This document shows, piece after piece, positions 10,362-20,871 of a DNA stretch of 64,000 bases (its first letter is position 1; each line of letters begins with the position of its first letter). The notes beneath the pieces were generated by a model that made no database searches, was not told the DNA's origin, and was given only the letters and a program-made list of their open reading frames with translations. Origin of the DNA: Dickeya oryzae (GTDB lineage Bacteria > Pseudomonadota > Gammaproteobacteria > Enterobacterales > Enterobacteriaceae). The stretch covers positions 465,298 through 529,297 of the forward strand of contig NZ_ML762920.1 of NCBI RefSeq assembly GCF_009372235.1, written 5' to 3'. A program made the translations under genes and the position numbers.

Positions 10362-10397
10362 ATGCTGTCAGTGAATGACGGGGATATCGGAATGTGA
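10362..10397 (+). CDS. Possible 11-codon leader ORF upstream of the OYE gene
   Basis: An ATG preceded by a near-perfect AGGAGGG (spacing about six bases) opens an 11-residue frame (MLSVNDGDIGM) that ends in TGA 65 bases before the next gene. The quality of the ribosome site is the only evidence. No repeated regulatory codon is obvious, so a function as attenuator peptide cannot be claimed. Confidence 0.25.
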   Translation: MLSVNDGDIGM

Positions 10398-10462
10398 AAT
10401 CAGGATTTCAGCCACACTCTGGCATGGTGTGCTGAATCTATCTCAGATAAGGGGTTATTTTC

Positions 10463-11557
10463 ATGAGCAAGCTGTTCAGTCCATTGGCACTGGGAAACCT
10501 GACGCTACCAAACCGTATTATCATCGCCCCCATGTGTCAGTACTCCGCAAAAGACGGCAAAGCCACAGAGTGGCACATGATGCACTTGGGCACGTTGTCG
10601 CATTCCGGCGCGGGCTTACTGATTCTTGAAGCCACCGCCGTAGCGCCGGAAGGACGCATCTCACCACATGATCTCGGCCTGTGGGATGACGATACCGAAC
10701 GTGCTTTAGCACCTGTCATCCGGGGAATCCGTCAGCACTCCACTATCCCGTTGGGTATTCAACTCGGCCATGCTGGCCGAAAGGCCTCGACCGACGCCCC
10801 TTGGGCTAACCGGGCCGTCCTGTCTCCCACGCAAGGTGGCTGGCAAACCGTCGCGCCCTCGGCATTGCCTTATGCCCCTGATGACACCGTACCAGTCGCC
10901 ATGAGCCATGATCAAATCAAAAACCTGATTGATGCCTTTGCCGCTTCAGCCAAACGGGCAGACCGACTGGGATTCGATTTGGTAGAAATCCATGCGGCAC
11001 ACGGTTATCTGTTGCACCAGTTTCTCTCACCTCTCTCCAACCAGCGTGACGACGAATACGGTGGTTCACTGACCAATCGGATGCGGTTACTGCGTGAGGT
11101 TTATATGGCAGTACGAGAGGTGTTTCCACCGCATAAAGCAGTCGGTGTTCGCATTTCCGCCACGGATGCCGTTGAAGGCGGCTGGGATTTGACACAATCC
11201 ATTGAACTTGGTCACGTATTGCGCCAACTGGGATGCGACTATATTCATGTTTCCAGCGGTGGGCTATCGCCGTTACAGCACATTCAGCCCGCGCCCAACT
11301 ATCAGGTGCCTTTCGCACAAAAAATTCGCCAGGAAACGGGGCTGGTCACGATTGCCGTCGGCTTAATTACGGAGCCAGAGCAGGCGGAAGCTATTCTTGC
11401 AACCGAAGAAGCGGACGCGGTGGCCCTTGCCCGAGCCATACTGTTTAACCCTCGCTGGCCATGGCATGCCGCGATCCGACTGAAAGAAAACGTCACCGTT
11501 CCTCCGCAGTTCTGGCGCAGTGAGCCTCACTACGCCAAAGGTTTGTTCACCTCCTGA
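10463..11557 (+). CDS. namA: Old yellow enzyme, YqjM/NamA-type ene-reductase
   Basis: This 364-residue protein is an FMN-dependent TIM-barrel oxidoreductase that reduces activated alkenes with NAD(P)H. The motif PMCQYS near residues 23-28 has the Cys and Tyr characteristic of the thermophilic-like YqjM class rather than classical OYEs. GIQLGHAGRKAS (about 98-109), EIHAAHGYLLHQFLSPLSN and the DEYGGSLTNR signature follow in order, and the FMN phosphate loop lies near GLITEPEQAE. The physiological substrate is unknown; detoxification of electrophiles is plausible. It is a single gene with an AAGGGG ribosome site. Confidence 0.85.
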   Translation: MSKLFSPLALGNLTLPNRIIIAPMCQYSAKDGKATEWHMMHLGTLSHSGAGLLILEATAVAPEGRISPHDLGLWDDDTERALAPVIRGIRQHSTIPLGIQLGHAGRKASTDAPWANRAVLSPTQGGWQTVAPSALPYAPDDTVPVAMSHDQIKNLIDAFAASAKRADRLGFDLVEIHAAHGYLLHQFLSPLSNQRDDEYGGSLTNRMRLLREVYMAVREVFPPHKAVGVRISATDAVEGGWDLTQSIELGHVLRQLGCDYIHVSSGGLSPLQHIQPAPNYQVPFAQKIRQETGLVTIAVGLITEPEQAEAILATEEADAVALARAILFNPRWPWHAAIRLKENVTVPPQFWRSEPHYAKGLFTS

Positions 11558-11799
11558 CTGCCATATCCCCGCCGTCACCGTGCGGGGATCACAGGCTTGA
11601 TGCTGATCCCACCCTAATGTCATCAAACGTTAAAATCAGTCTTTCACAGATGCTATGATAAATACCGTGTTGAATTTGCGGATAAAAAACACACGTGTGT
11701 TTTCCTCTTAAGAATGTCGCCTTTGGCTGCTCGGTTGGAAAACGCAAAGAACTCCATTAACCGTCGGCGTATTATTCGCCGTTTTTTAATACTAATGCT

Positions 11800-12720
11800 A
11801 TGACTCAAATCCCCGCCTTCAATCGCTCGCTGCTACACCCACGCTACTGGCCGACCTGGACAGGCATCGCGCTACTCTATCTGGTGGTCCTGTTACCTTA
11901 TCCTCTCATCTATCGCATCGGTACCGGGTTGGGAAGACTGTCAATGCGTATACTGAAACGCCGCGTCGCGATCGCGCATCGTAATTTGCAACTTTGCTTC
12001 CCGAATATGCCAACTGAGGAACGAAAGGCGCTGGTTAAGAAAAATTTTGAATCCGTCGGGATGGGCGTCATGGAGACAGGTATGGCCTGGTTCTGGCCAG
12101 ACTGGCGAGTGGAGCGCTGGTTTACAGTAACTGGACTCGAACACATGCGGCCGCTGCGAGAACAACAACGCGGTGTGTTACTGATTGGTCTGCATTTCCT
12201 TACCCTGGAATTAGGGGCTCGCATCTTTGGCATACAAAACGCCGGCATCGGTGTTTATCGGCCTAACGACAACAAATTGATCGACTGGCTGCAAACCTGG
12301 GGAAGAATGCGTTCTAATAAATCCATGCTGGACCGAAAAGACGTTAAGGGCATGATCCGGGCGCTGAAACAAGGCGAGATTATCTGGTACGCCCCTGATC
12401 ACGACTATGGTCCACGCAGCAGTGTATTTGTTCCTTTGTTTGCTGTTAAAAACGCCGCAACGACGGTCGGTAGTTATATGCTAGCCCGTGCAGCAAGACC
12501 CGCTATTGTGCCATTCGTCCCCCGTCGTTTACCGGATGGAAAAGGCTATGAGCTGCTCATTCGCCCAGCCCAACTGGATATTCCATTGGAGAATGAGACA
12601 GCCACAGCTACCTGGATGAATAAGCTGGTTGAAGAAAATATCCTGCTGGCACCGGACCAGTACATGTGGTTGCACCGCCGTTTTAAAACACGCCCTGACG
12701 GGGAATCTTCGCTCTATTAA
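11800..12720 (+). CDS. lpxL: Lipid A biosynthesis lauroyltransferase LpxL
   Basis: The enzyme transfers a secondary acyl chain (usually laurate) from ACP to Kdo2-lipid IVA at the inner membrane. The 306-residue protein has the expected N-terminal membrane anchor (about 22-40) and the HX4E acyltransferase motif, His132 and Glu137, at the E. coli positions. The YAPDHDYGP segment and the C-terminal [13 protein letters not shown] are also conserved. LpxP, its cold-induced paralogue, cannot be fully excluded, but the location upstream of mdtG matches lpxL of E. coli. Confidence 0.92.
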   Translation: MTQIPAFNRSLLHPRYWPTWTGIALLYLVVLLPYPLIYRIGTGLGRLSMRILKRRVAIAHRNLQLCFPNMPTEERKALVKKNFESVGMGVMETGMAWFWPDWRVERWFTVTGLEHMRPLREQQRGVLLIGLHFLTLELGARIFGIQNAGIGVYRPNDNKLIDWLQTWGRMRSNKSMLDRKDVKGMIRALKQGEIIWYAPDHDYGPRSSVFVPLFAVKNAATTVGSYMLARAARPAIVPFVPRRLPDGKGYELLIRPAQLDIPLENETATATWMNKLVEENILLAPDQYMWLHRRFKTRPDGESSLY

Positions 12721-12767
12721 GCGCTTTTTGAATCATGTGCTGGCATACAGCCAGACAGGGAAACACG

Positions 12768-13994
12768 ATGAACGATACCGCTCCGATTGACTGGAAACGC
12801 AACCTCTACATTGCCTGGTTGGGATGTTTCTTTACCGGAGCGGCCTTCAGCCTGGTCATGCCTTTTCTTTCACTTTACGTCGAACAACTGGGCATACAGG
12901 GTCATGAGGCGCTCAATCTCTGGTCAGGTGTAGTGTTCAGCATCACGTTTCTATTTTCCGCGATCGCTTCACCTTTCTGGGGACGCCTTGCCGACCGCAA
13001 AGGGCGAAAACTGATGCTACTACGCTCCGCCCTGGGGATGGCAATAGTGATGGCGTTAATGGGCCTGGTGCAGAATATCTGGCAGTTTCTGTTACTCAGA
13101 GCCGCATTAGGCGTTTTGGGCGGATTTGTGCCGAATGCCAATGCCCTGATCGCCACACAAGTGCCTCGTAATCGTAGTGGCTGGGCGCTGGGAACCTTGT
13201 CTACCGGCGCGGTTGGTGGCGCACTGCTTGGCCCGCTACTCGGAGGCTATCTGGCCGATACCTTCGGTTTGCGTCCCGTTTTTTTCATTACCGCCGTAGT
13301 GTTGCTTATCTGCTTTCTGGTTACGCTCTTTTTCATTCGCGAGCGCATTGAGCCTGTCAGGAAAAAAGACATGCTTAGCGGGCGTCAGGTCATGGTTTCT
13401 CTGAAAAACCCCCATCTGGTGATGAGTTTGTTCGTTACTACGCTGATCATTCAGGTAGCAACCGGCTCCGTTGCACCGATACTGACCCTGTATGTACGCG
13501 AGCTGGCAGGCCAAACCGACAATCTGGCGTTTATCAGTGGTGCGATTGCGGCTATTCCGGGTGTCTCAGCACTCCTGAGCGCCCCCCGTTTGGGAAAACT
13601 TGGCGACAAAATTGGCCCGGAGCGGATTCTGGTTGCCATGCTGATACTGTCAGTATTACTACTGATCCCCATGGCATTCGTACAATCACCCTGGCAACTG
13701 GCAGCATTACGTTTCCTACTAGGTGCGGCTGACGGCGCGTTACTGCCCGCCGTGCAAACGTTGCTTATCTATCACTCTTCTCATCAGGTTGCCGGGCGGA
13801 TATTCAGCTATAACCAGTCATTCCGCGATGTCGGTAACGTGACAGGGCCGCTGTTAGGTGCCAGCGTTTCCGCAAGTTTTGGGTTCAGGGCCGTATTTCT
13901 GGTAACAGCCAGCGTTGTGATGATCAATACGTTCTACTCATGGCTCTCGTTACGCCGGAAATCAAACCGGGAAGCGTTATCCGAAGCAGAATAG
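12768..13994 (+). CDS. mdtG: MFS multidrug efflux protein MdtG
   Basis: MdtG is a 12-helix drug:H+ antiporter of the major facilitator superfamily; E. coli MdtG confers modest fosfomycin and deoxycholate resistance when overproduced. The 408-residue length is normal. The loop 2-3 signature is present as [11 protein letters not shown], and the drug:H+ antiporter motif C region appears in [11 protein letters not shown] place the start at the ATG at 12768 ([12 protein letters not shown] aligns with E. coli) with CAGGGA upstream; the frame extends 11 codons further back. It lies 47 bases after lpxL and may be cotranscribed. Confidence 0.93.
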   Translation: MNDTAPIDWKRNLYIAWLGCFFTGAAFSLVMPFLSLYVEQLGIQGHEALNLWSGVVFSITFLFSAIASPFWGRLADRKGRKLMLLRSALGMAIVMALMGLVQNIWQFLLLRAALGVLGGFVPNANALIATQVPRNRSGWALGTLSTGAVGGALLGPLLGGYLADTFGLRPVFFITAVVLLICFLVTLFFIRERIEPVRKKDMLSGRQVMVSLKNPHLVMSLFVTTLIIQVATGSVAPILTLYVRELAGQTDNLAFISGAIAAIPGVSALLSAPRLGKLGDKIGPERILVAMLILSVLLLIPMAFVQSPWQLAALRFLLGAADGALLPAVQTLLIYHSSHQVAGRIFSYNQSFRDVGNVTGPLLGASVSASFGFRAVFLVTASVVMINTFYSWLSLRRKSNREALSEAE

Positions 13995-14031
13995 TGCTGT
14001 CAGGCATCACGTTCGGGCATGCAATAGGCAT

Positions 14032-14062
14032 AAAAAAAGCAACGGACTAGCCGTTGCTTTTT
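14032..14062. terminator. Bidirectional terminator between mdtG and opgH
   Basis: AGCAACGG (14038-14045) pairs with CCGTTGCT (14051-14058), flanked by an A-run on the left and a T-run on the right. It can therefore end transcripts from both convergent genes. Confidence 0.85.
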
Positions 14063-14079
14063 CACTGACCTATCCAGGT

Positions 14080-16629
14080 TTATTCGCTTTTAATCACCGG
14101 CGCGGCAAGCGTCTGGTAATGGTTTCGCCAGTTGCTGTACGCATCAGACTGACTCCAGACCCGATGATGCAAGCGAGCCAATGTCACCGGATCGCTAATC
14201 AATGCCAGACGCAAATTACCATCAACCTCATGAGGGTTACGATTCAGTGCATCATTCACGCGCTGTTCACGCATATCCTCAATCGGTTTACTCAGGCAGT
14301 GACGTGCTGTTGCCATGGCACTGGCCAGTGCATTGACTGACGGATCAAACACCGCATGCATAAAGCCATGTTCCAGTTTGCGCTCACGATTACGACGGAA
14401 GTATTCGTCGGTCGCCACCAGCTCTCGCGGCGGAGTAGACTCTTCCGGAATAAGTAGCAACTTACCACGCTTACAAGCCAAACCGAGGCTGGCTCGACTG
14501 GACAATACAGAGACCAGCGGCGAGAGGATCAGTGAGAACACGATAGGTCCGAGCCACCACAGGAAGCGCAAATCCAGCCATGCCATCCCGCCAGCCCATA
14601 CCAGCCCCAGCAACAACTGAGAGCCATGACGGGTGAAGGCTTCGCTCCAGGGCGTTGCGTCATCATCACGCTGTGGCGATTTCCATTGTACTGACCACCC
14701 CAGAAATGCGCTGACCACGAATACGGTATGGAACAACATACGCACTGGCGCCAGTAAGACAGAAAACAGCATTTCAATCAGCAGTGAAGTACACAGCCTT
14801 ATCGAACCGCCATACGCCTTAGCCCCCTTGGCACAAACCAGAATGACACTCAGCAGCTTGGGCAGGAACAGCAACACCAGTGTTGTCGAGAACAAGGCGA
14901 TCGCCAGTTCCGGACGCCACTGCGGCCACACCGGGAACAACTGGCGGGGCTGCAGGAAATACTGCGGCTCCATCAGCGTATGTACCACCTGCAATGCCGT
15001 AGACAGCGCCAGGAACATGAACCACAGCGGCGCGGACAGGTAAGACATCACCCCCGTTAAAAATACCGCACGGTGTACCGGGTGCATGCCTTTGACCAGA
15101 AACAGGCGGAAATTCATTAAGTTACCGTGACACCAGCGACGATCGCGTTTCAATTCGTCCAGCAGATTAGGCGGTAGCTCTTCATAACTGCCCGGTAAAT
15201 CATACGCGATCCAGACGCCCCACCCGGCACGACGCATCAGCGCGGCTTCGACAAAGTCATGTGACAGGATCGAACCTGCAAAAGAGCCTTCGCCCGGCAA
15301 CGGTGCCAGCGCACAATGCTCGATGAAGGGTTTCACACGGATGATGGCGTTATGTCCCCAATAATGGGATTCACCTAACTGCCAGAAATGCAGACCGGCA
15401 GTGAACAGTGGTCCATAAACACGGGTAGCAAACTGCTGGCAGCGGGCATACAGCGTATCCATACCCGATGCACGCGGTGCGGACTGGATAATCCCGGCGT
15501 TTGGATTGGCTTCCATCAACCGAACCAGTGATGTTAAGCACTCGCCACTCATCACACTGTCGGCATCCAGCACCACCATATAGCTGTACTGGTTACCCCA
15601 GCGACGGCAGAAGTCATCGATGTTGCCACTCTTACGCTTCACACGGCGACGACGGCGACGATAGAAGATACGACCCGCACCGTCGACTTCCCGGCATAAA
15701 TCCATCCACGCTTTTTGTTCCGCGATGCAAATATCCGGATCATTACTGTCACTGAGGACATAAATATCAAAATGATCCAGATCACCGGTAGCCGCCACCG
15801 ACTCATAGGTCGCCCGCAACCCTGCGAAAACGCGTTCTACGTCCTCATTGCAGATAGGCATAATCAATGCCGTGCGATGCGCCGGATTTAACGGCTCATT
15901 CCCGGTGACTGTCGACGAGATACTGTATTTATCCTTACCGATGAGCAACTGCAGGAAGCCCATCAGCGCCGTCCAGAAACCGGCGGAGACCCAGCAGAAC
16001 AGAATCGCAAACAGGATCAATATTCCGCTTTGCAGCACGTAAGGCAGCAATTGCATGACAGTGCGCCAGACATCCTGATGAATCATCGCAAACGGATCGA
16101 TCAAGGCCCATCCCTGATAAGGAAGAATGGTCTTCATATACCAGGTAGCAATCGCTGTCTGGAACAGGGTGAGCACCAACAGGATATAACGACGCAGCGT
16201 CCCCACCTTACGCCAGCGGTTTTCCGCTTCGTTTTCCTCTGCCGTCTTGTATTGATGGCGAGGAGGTTTAGTGCGACCTTTGAAAGTATCCCACCAGCGC
16301 ACCATTGGGTTCGTCTGCCAGGCATCAGGGAACATAGAAGCACGGGTAATACGCGGCATAGCCTGTAATGCGGTGCGACCTTCACGGTCTTTGCCCAGTT
16401 GCTTGCCGCCATTGAGTCCGTCCTCCCACGCCATTTCCAGACGACGCGGTACAGAAACCAGCGGAATATCGTCCGGCGACTGCATATTGACGACAGAACC
16501 ATCAGACAGTGAGTGATGTAAGGAAGACAAATCCTGAGACGAAGACAGCGTCTCGCGAAGGGCCTCTGCCTGCCCGGCAGGCAGAGGCAATTTCTCGATA
16601 TACTCGAGGGAAGTCGTTGATTTATTCAT
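14080..16629 (-). CDS. opgH: Glucans biosynthesis glucosyltransferase H
   Basis: OpgH (MdoH) polymerises the beta-1,2-glucan backbone of osmoregulated periplasmic glucans from UDP-glucose and moves it across the inner membrane. The 849-residue protein has several membrane helices (first pair about 140-165 and 195-225) flanking a GT2 domain with [16 protein letters not shown], the [11 protein letters not shown] motif and the D-RRWCHGN acceptor motif. A further hydrophobic cluster occupies about 520-690. The start overlaps the opgG stop by 8 bases, showing translational coupling. In Dickeya, loss of these glucans abolishes virulence (literature knowledge). Confidence 0.97.
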   Translation of the reverse strand: MNKSTTSLEYIEKLPLPAGQAEALRETLSSSQDLSSLHHSLSDGSVVNMQSPDDIPLVSVPRRLEMAWEDGLNGGKQLGKDREGRTALQAMPRITRASMFPDAWQTNPMVRWWDTFKGRTKPPRHQYKTAEENEAENRWRKVGTLRRYILLVLTLFQTAIATWYMKTILPYQGWALIDPFAMIHQDVWRTVMQLLPYVLQSGILILFAILFCWVSAGFWTALMGFLQLLIGKDKYSISSTVTGNEPLNPAHRTALIMPICNEDVERVFAGLRATYESVAATGDLDHFDIYVLSDSNDPDICIAEQKAWMDLCREVDGAGRIFYRRRRRRVKRKSGNIDDFCRRWGNQYSYMVVLDADSVMSGECLTSLVRLMEANPNAGIIQSAPRASGMDTLYARCQQFATRVYGPLFTAGLHFWQLGESHYWGHNAIIRVKPFIEHCALAPLPGEGSFAGSILSHDFVEAALMRRAGWGVWIAYDLPGSYEELPPNLLDELKRDRRWCHGNLMNFRLFLVKGMHPVHRAVFLTGVMSYLSAPLWFMFLALSTALQVVHTLMEPQYFLQPRQLFPVWPQWRPELAIALFSTTLVLLFLPKLLSVILVCAKGAKAYGGSIRLCTSLLIEMLFSVLLAPVRMLFHTVFVVSAFLGWSVQWKSPQRDDDATPWSEAFTRHGSQLLLGLVWAGGMAWLDLRFLWWLGPIVFSLILSPLVSVLSSRASLGLACKRGKLLLIPEESTPPRELVATDEYFRRNRERKLEHGFMHAVFDPSVNALASAMATARHCLSKPIEDMREQRVNDALNRNPHEVDGNLRLALISDPVTLARLHHRVWSQSDAYSNWRNHYQTLAAPVIKSE

Positions 16630-18190
16630 TAGCAGGCAGCTGATAGCTCCAGGTTTCAGTCAATGTGGTATCACCATTGACCAACGCTGCTCGCATTTCC
16701 GTCGGCTGCTTGTTGTCCTTCACTTTCAGACGCAGTGTCAGACGCCAGCCATGCGTTACCGGATTATAGCGAACACTGTTTTCCACAATCTCGCCGTTGT
16801 CACCAATACTGGCTTGCGGCGCGACTGGCGTATTCGGATCCAGACCCTTCATCTTGCCACCGACAAAATCAACCAGGAATGCGATGGTGCCATCTGGCTG
16901 ACGAATCAGGTTAGACTGCTTCACGTCACCCGTCGAACGCATGGTCTGCATGACATAAGCCTGTTCCGGAGAATGCAGTGCTTCTTCATCCCGGGTGAAA
17001 TGCAGGCGGTACTTCATTTCCAACGGCTTGCCTTTCTCTGGCAAGTTTTCCGGTGTCCAGAAAGCGACAATATTGTCATTGGTTTCATCCGCAGTCGGAA
17101 TTTCTACCAATTCAACTTTGCCTTTACCCCAGTCGCCTTTGGTTTCAACCCAGCCGCTTGGGCGCAGGTCATAACGGTCGTCCAGGTCTTCATAACCGGA
17201 GAAGTTACGGCCGCGTTGCAGCAGACCAAAGCCTTTCGGGTTTTCAATGGTATAGGTGCTGACCGACAAATGTTTGGGATTATTCAGCGGACGCCAGATC
17301 CACTCACCATTACCGGCATGGATCGACAGACCGTCGGAATCATGCAGCGCCGGGCGGTAGTTCAGCGTCGGCGACGGCTGGTTTGGCCCAAACAGGAACA
17401 TACTGGTCAACGGCGCTATGCCCAGTTTACCCACTTTGTCACGCAGATAGACTTTGGCTTCCACGTCCATCATGCTGTCACTGCCTGGATAAAGCACAAA
17501 CCGGTAGGCACCAACAGAACGCGGAGAATCCAGCAATGCATAGATCACCAGATGCTTGTCTTCCGGTTTCGGATGCTCAATCCAGAATTCGCGAAAACGT
17601 GGGAACTCTTCACCGGAAGGCAATGCCGTGTCGATAGCCAACCCACGGGCAGACAACCCATACACCTGCCCTTTACCAACGATACGGAAATAACTCGCCC
17701 CCAGCATGCTGAGGATTTCATCGTTCTTATCCGCTTTATTAATTGGGTAAAGCACCTTGAAGCCAGCAAAGCCCAGATCTTTCACGGTCGCCGGGTCATG
17801 GTTGACCGAGCCAAAATCGAAGTAATCCGTAGAATATTTGATTTCGTTGACTTCAGTGGCAGTCACTTCGTTGATTTTGACCGGAATGTCAAAATACATA
17901 CCTTGATGGTAGAACTGCAGTTTGAAAGGCGTTGGGTCTGAATTCCAGTAGGATTTGTCCTGGTTGAAGCGAATTTGCTGATAATCAGCAAATTTCATGT
18001 CACGAAACTGGGCAGGAAGATTGCTCTTTGGCGCTTCATAGCCCTTTTCAGCCAGCTTTTCCGCCTTTTGCGCCACATCATCAATGGAAAAAGCCCAAGC
18101 GTGCAATGACGTCAAAGACAACATGACCGCCGCTGAAACCCAGCGAAGATTAGCAACACGCTGCTTAACCCTAAATTTATTAACCAGCAC
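16622..18190 (-). CDS. opgG: Glucans biosynthesis protein G
   Basis: OpgG (MdoG) is a periplasmic protein needed to form the branched structure of osmoregulated periplasmic glucans. The mature part is almost colinear with E. coli MdoG, from [14 protein letters not shown] to the C-terminal [10 protein letters not shown] chose the GTG at 18190, just after a GGGGGAG stretch, which gives a 522-residue precursor whose signal peptide ends in SLHAWA. The frame stays open to an ATG at 18292, but that extension would put 34 non-signal residues ahead of the leader. The gene is first in the opgGH operon. Confidence 0.93.
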   Translation of the reverse strand: MLVNKFRVKQRVANLRWVSAAVMLSLTSLHAWAFSIDDVAQKAEKLAEKGYEAPKSNLPAQFRDMKFADYQQIRFNQDKSYWNSDPTPFKLQFYHQGMYFDIPVKINEVTATEVNEIKYSTDYFDFGSVNHDPATVKDLGFAGFKVLYPINKADKNDEILSMLGASYFRIVGKGQVYGLSARGLAIDTALPSGEEFPRFREFWIEHPKPEDKHLVIYALLDSPRSVGAYRFVLYPGSDSMMDVEAKVYLRDKVGKLGIAPLTSMFLFGPNQPSPTLNYRPALHDSDGLSIHAGNGEWIWRPLNNPKHLSVSTYTIENPKGFGLLQRGRNFSGYEDLDDRYDLRPSGWVETKGDWGKGKVELVEIPTADETNDNIVAFWTPENLPEKGKPLEMKYRLHFTRDEEALHSPEQAYVMQTMRSTGDVKQSNLIRQPDGTIAFLVDFVGGKMKGLDPNTPVAPQASIGDNGEIVENSVRYNPVTHGWRLTLRLKVKDNKQPTEMRAALVNGDTTLTETWSYQLPANE

Positions 18191-18594
18191 ATCTCCCCCT
18201 GTATGTGTGCCTAAATCAACTAAAACCCATATTAATGGATAAGTTAGCTTTCCGACAACTTGAGAAAAGAATGGTTCATCATAATAGGTCACCGTTTAGA
18301 CAACATCGACCCACTTCAGTGACAAACCACGTCCTCAAGATGAAAAACCATAACGGATATGACGCCAGAAATGCCTAGGAATCATCCGTTGAGAAACGAG
18401 GGTAAATTTTCCTCTCACATGACGGCAGTAGCAAGAAACTTCTGGCCCCAACAGGCATTAAACGGCGATTTATGGAAAACAGAACGCAATTTTTTCACCG
18501 GACGGGATCAAAAAAGAACATTTTCTTAACCCTTATCAACTGATCGGGTACAGTATCGCCCATTCTGCCTTTTTACGAGCATCGCATGTAACGC
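18191..18594. other. Divergent intergenic region opgG / DUF2946 gene
   Basis: This 404-base region separates two divergent genes and must carry both promoters. Apart from the poorly supported N-terminal extension of opgG, no gene is visible. I could not recognise a specific operator; osmoregulation of opgGH is known from other enterics but no named site is visible. Confidence 0.4.
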
Positions 18595-19044
18595 ATGTCC
18601 CTGTTTGAACTGAGACAACGACGCCTCCCTGCCTGGCTTGGGATATTGGCCCTTGTCATGATCTTTTTGGCTCCGCCCATTTCGCAATCGCTGCGAAATA
18701 GCCATCACGTTCAAACCCCCTCTCCCGCTTCACTGTCAGCCATGGCCCCCATGTCGGGTCATCATGAACATCATAGTATGCATACGCCCGCTGCGTATCC
18801 TGCCCATTCGCCCATTACCCCGATATCACACGGGGAGATGGGGATGGAGGATCATGCTGCATGTGGTTACTGCGTCCTGTTGTCGCATTTACCGCTGCTG
18901 GCGTTATCAGGCACACTCCAACCTGCCCATGCAGTCTGGTTATCTCGCAGGCAGAAACCTTGCCCTCTATGTTCATCGCCTCATCTTCTGCGTTTTCTGC
19001 CGCCCTTAGCTCGCGCCCCACCTTTATCAATCGCTCATTTATAA
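18595..19044 (+). CDS. DUF2946 family His/Met-rich protein
   Basis: This 149-residue protein has an N-terminal hydrophobic segment (about 13-30) that could be a signal anchor, a His/Met-rich stretch (about 50-85, with GHHEHHSMH and HGEMGMEDH) and the DUF2946 signature around DHAACGYCVLLSHLPLL (about 85-101), including two Cys. DUF2946 proteins are often found beside copper-responsive or TonB-dependent copper genes; the molecular role is not established. The His/Met-rich segment suggests copper binding (inference). The stop codon lies inside a tandem repeat, and a PepSY membrane protein follows 215 bases downstream on the same strand. Confidence 0.7.
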   Translation: MSLFELRQRRLPAWLGILALVMIFLAPPISQSLRNSHHVQTPSPASLSAMAPMSGHHEHHSMHTPAAYPAHSPITPISHGEMGMEDHAACGYCVLLSHLPLLALSGTLQPAHAVWLSRRQKPCPLCSSPHLLRFLPPLARAPPLSIAHL

Positions 19045-19132
19045 AACAATGTGTTTATAAAACAATGTGTTTATAAAACATGGTGTTCATAAACATAGTG
19101 TTCATAAACATAGTGTTCATCAGGCGTGGTGT
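19039..19132 (+). repeat. Tandem array of 15-16 bp units
   Basis: Two exact copies of TTATAAAACAATGTGT (19039-19070) are followed by TTATAAAACATGGTGT, two copies of TCATAAACATAGTGT and a diverged sixth unit TCATCAGGCGTGGTGT. The array starts on the stop codon of the DUF2946 gene and fills much of the gap before the PepSY gene. Each unit ends in GTGT. It could be a slippage product or a multi-site protein-binding region. Confidence 0.9.
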
Positions 19133-19258
19133 CACATCACACGCTTACAGCTGATTTCATCAATGAGAAGGTGATTTCAGTGCCGGTGAACAACAATGCC
19201 CGCCAACAAGCGTAGAAATATCCGCTGTCGGCGGCAGGTTTACGCTATTGGAGAGGTT

Positions 19259-20740
19259 ATGTCCGAGTCAAAAACAGTCACCACCCGCATCCATCAGGCA
19301 GAAACACTCACGGATGTGTCGCCCGTGCAAAACGCGAGCCACGACAATCTGGTTCGGTCTCAACGTATCGCGATGCAGGCATTATTGATGCGTTTGCATT
19401 TTTATATTGGACTATTTGTTGGCCCGTTTATCTTTATTGCAGCCCTGACGGGCACGCTCTATGTGCTAACTCCCCAGATTGAAACAAAGCTCTATTCCCA
19501 GCAGTTGTTTACCGATACCAGCGGAACGCCGCAGTTGCTGTCGCACCAAATTGACGCGGCAGCGCATGCGCTGGGTGATAAGGCGCAATATGCCCGACTG
19601 ACCGCCGTTCGACCCGCACCTGGTGCCGGGCAGACGACCCGGGTGATGTATTCTCTGCCAGAACTCGGCCCATCAGAAAGTTTTGCGGTCTTCGTGGACC
19701 CGGTATCCCTTGATATTCGTGGCGCACTGACCGTCTATGGCACCAGTGGTATTTTGCCGTTTCGCACCGCGCTGGATTATCTGCATCGCAACCTGTTGCT
19801 GGGCGATATTGGTCGCCATTACAGCGAACTGGCCGCCTCCTGGCTATGGATTGCAGCACTGGGAGGGGGTTATATCTGGCTCTCGACCCGCAAAGTGCAG
19901 CCTCGTTCACGTCGTCGTTCCACCAGCAAGCGCCCAAGCCCCGTCCGGCAACGTCAGGGATTACGCCGCAATCATGCGTCCCTCGGCCTGCTGTTGCTGC
20001 TTGGATTGCTCTTCTTTTCAGCAACCGGTCTGACCTGGTCACGCTGGGCAGGTGACAATGTTGCCCAGCTTCGCGCTGTACTCGGCTGGCAAACCCCATC
20101 GGTGAATACCCATCTGGATACGGTGCCGAACACGCCAGCGTCACCACATGCAGAACATCACATGATGTCTATGCCTGCGATGCCCACCCCTGTCACACCG
20201 CAGATCTTCGATAACGTACTAGCCGCCGCCAGAGGCGCGGGTATTGATGCCGGGAAAATAGAGATTCGCCCATCACTCAAACCTCAGCGAGCCTGGACTG
20301 TCAGCGAAATTGATCGGTCATGGCCAACACAGGTTGATTCGGTTGCCGTTGACCCAACAACGTTCCACGTCATAGATAAAGTCCGCTTTGCCGACTATCC
20401 ACTGGCCGCCAAACTGACTCGCTGGGGCATTGACGCTCATATGGGCGTACTATTCGGCCTGCCCAACCAGTTGTTGCTCGCTGCTTTTGGACTCGGGCTT
20501 TGCTGCCTGATTGTCTGGGGATATCGCATGTGGTGGATACGACGTCCGGCATATGCCTCTGCCCGCAACCCGGTACAGACCTTAACCACAGCGTTCTTGC
20601 AATTGGCTGTACCTCTGCGACTGCTGGTGTTAGTCATTTCAGGTGTGCTGATGGTTAGCCTGCCCGTCATGGGGGTCAGTCTGGTGCTATTTCTGGTCGT
20701 CGACATCTGGCGATGGTCACGACATCGGCACGTTGGGTAA
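19259..20740 (+). CDS. PepSY-associated transmembrane domain protein
   Basis: The 493-residue protein belongs to the PepSY-TM family of inner-membrane proteins, some of which act as siderophore or metal-linked reductases. Membrane segments are visible near 43-65 (HFYIGLFVGPFIFIAALTG), 195-215, 245-265, about 400-425 and two at the C-terminus. The HFYIGLFVGP and LDYLHRNLLLGDIGRHYSELAASW segments are typical of the family, and a His/Met-rich insert (EHHMMSMPAMP) lies near residue 305. I start at the ATG at 19259 because GGAGAGG precedes it. With its upstream DUF2946 partner it probably serves copper handling; that is inference from shared metal-binding composition. Confidence 0.75.
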   Translation: MSESKTVTTRIHQAETLTDVSPVQNASHDNLVRSQRIAMQALLMRLHFYIGLFVGPFIFIAALTGTLYVLTPQIETKLYSQQLFTDTSGTPQLLSHQIDAAAHALGDKAQYARLTAVRPAPGAGQTTRVMYSLPELGPSESFAVFVDPVSLDIRGALTVYGTSGILPFRTALDYLHRNLLLGDIGRHYSELAASWLWIAALGGGYIWLSTRKVQPRSRRRSTSKRPSPVRQRQGLRRNHASLGLLLLLGLLFFSATGLTWSRWAGDNVAQLRAVLGWQTPSVNTHLDTVPNTPASPHAEHHMMSMPAMPTPVTPQIFDNVLAAARGAGIDAGKIEIRPSLKPQRAWTVSEIDRSWPTQVDSVAVDPTTFHVIDKVRFADYPLAAKLTRWGIDAHMGVLFGLPNQLLLAAFGLGLCCLIVWGYRMWWIRRPAYASARNPVQTLTTAFLQLAVPLRLLVLVISGVLMVSLPVMGVSLVLFLVVDIWRWSRHRHVG

Positions 20741-20810
20741 CCAACTTAATGAGATAGCTGAGATAAGCAACCACCACGCTATTCTCTGGTAATGCTCGCG
20801 TCTGGATGTG

Positions 20811-20847
20811 AAAACCGCAGCGACATGCTGTCAGGCTGCGGTTTTTA
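20811..20847. terminator. Terminator between PepSY gene and chemoreceptor gene
   Basis: AAAACCGCAGC (20811-20821) pairs with GCTGCGGTTTT (20835-20845) and is followed by TTATTT. The A-run on the left makes it usable by the convergent chemoreceptor gene too. Confidence 0.8.
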
Positions 20848-20871
20848 TTTGCATCAACAATGAATCGTTGA

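Noticed and set aside
16751-17941. 396-codon open frame antisense to opgG
   Set aside because: It is the complement of a strongly conserved gene; the long frame reflects opgG codon use, and the predicted protein shows no domain.
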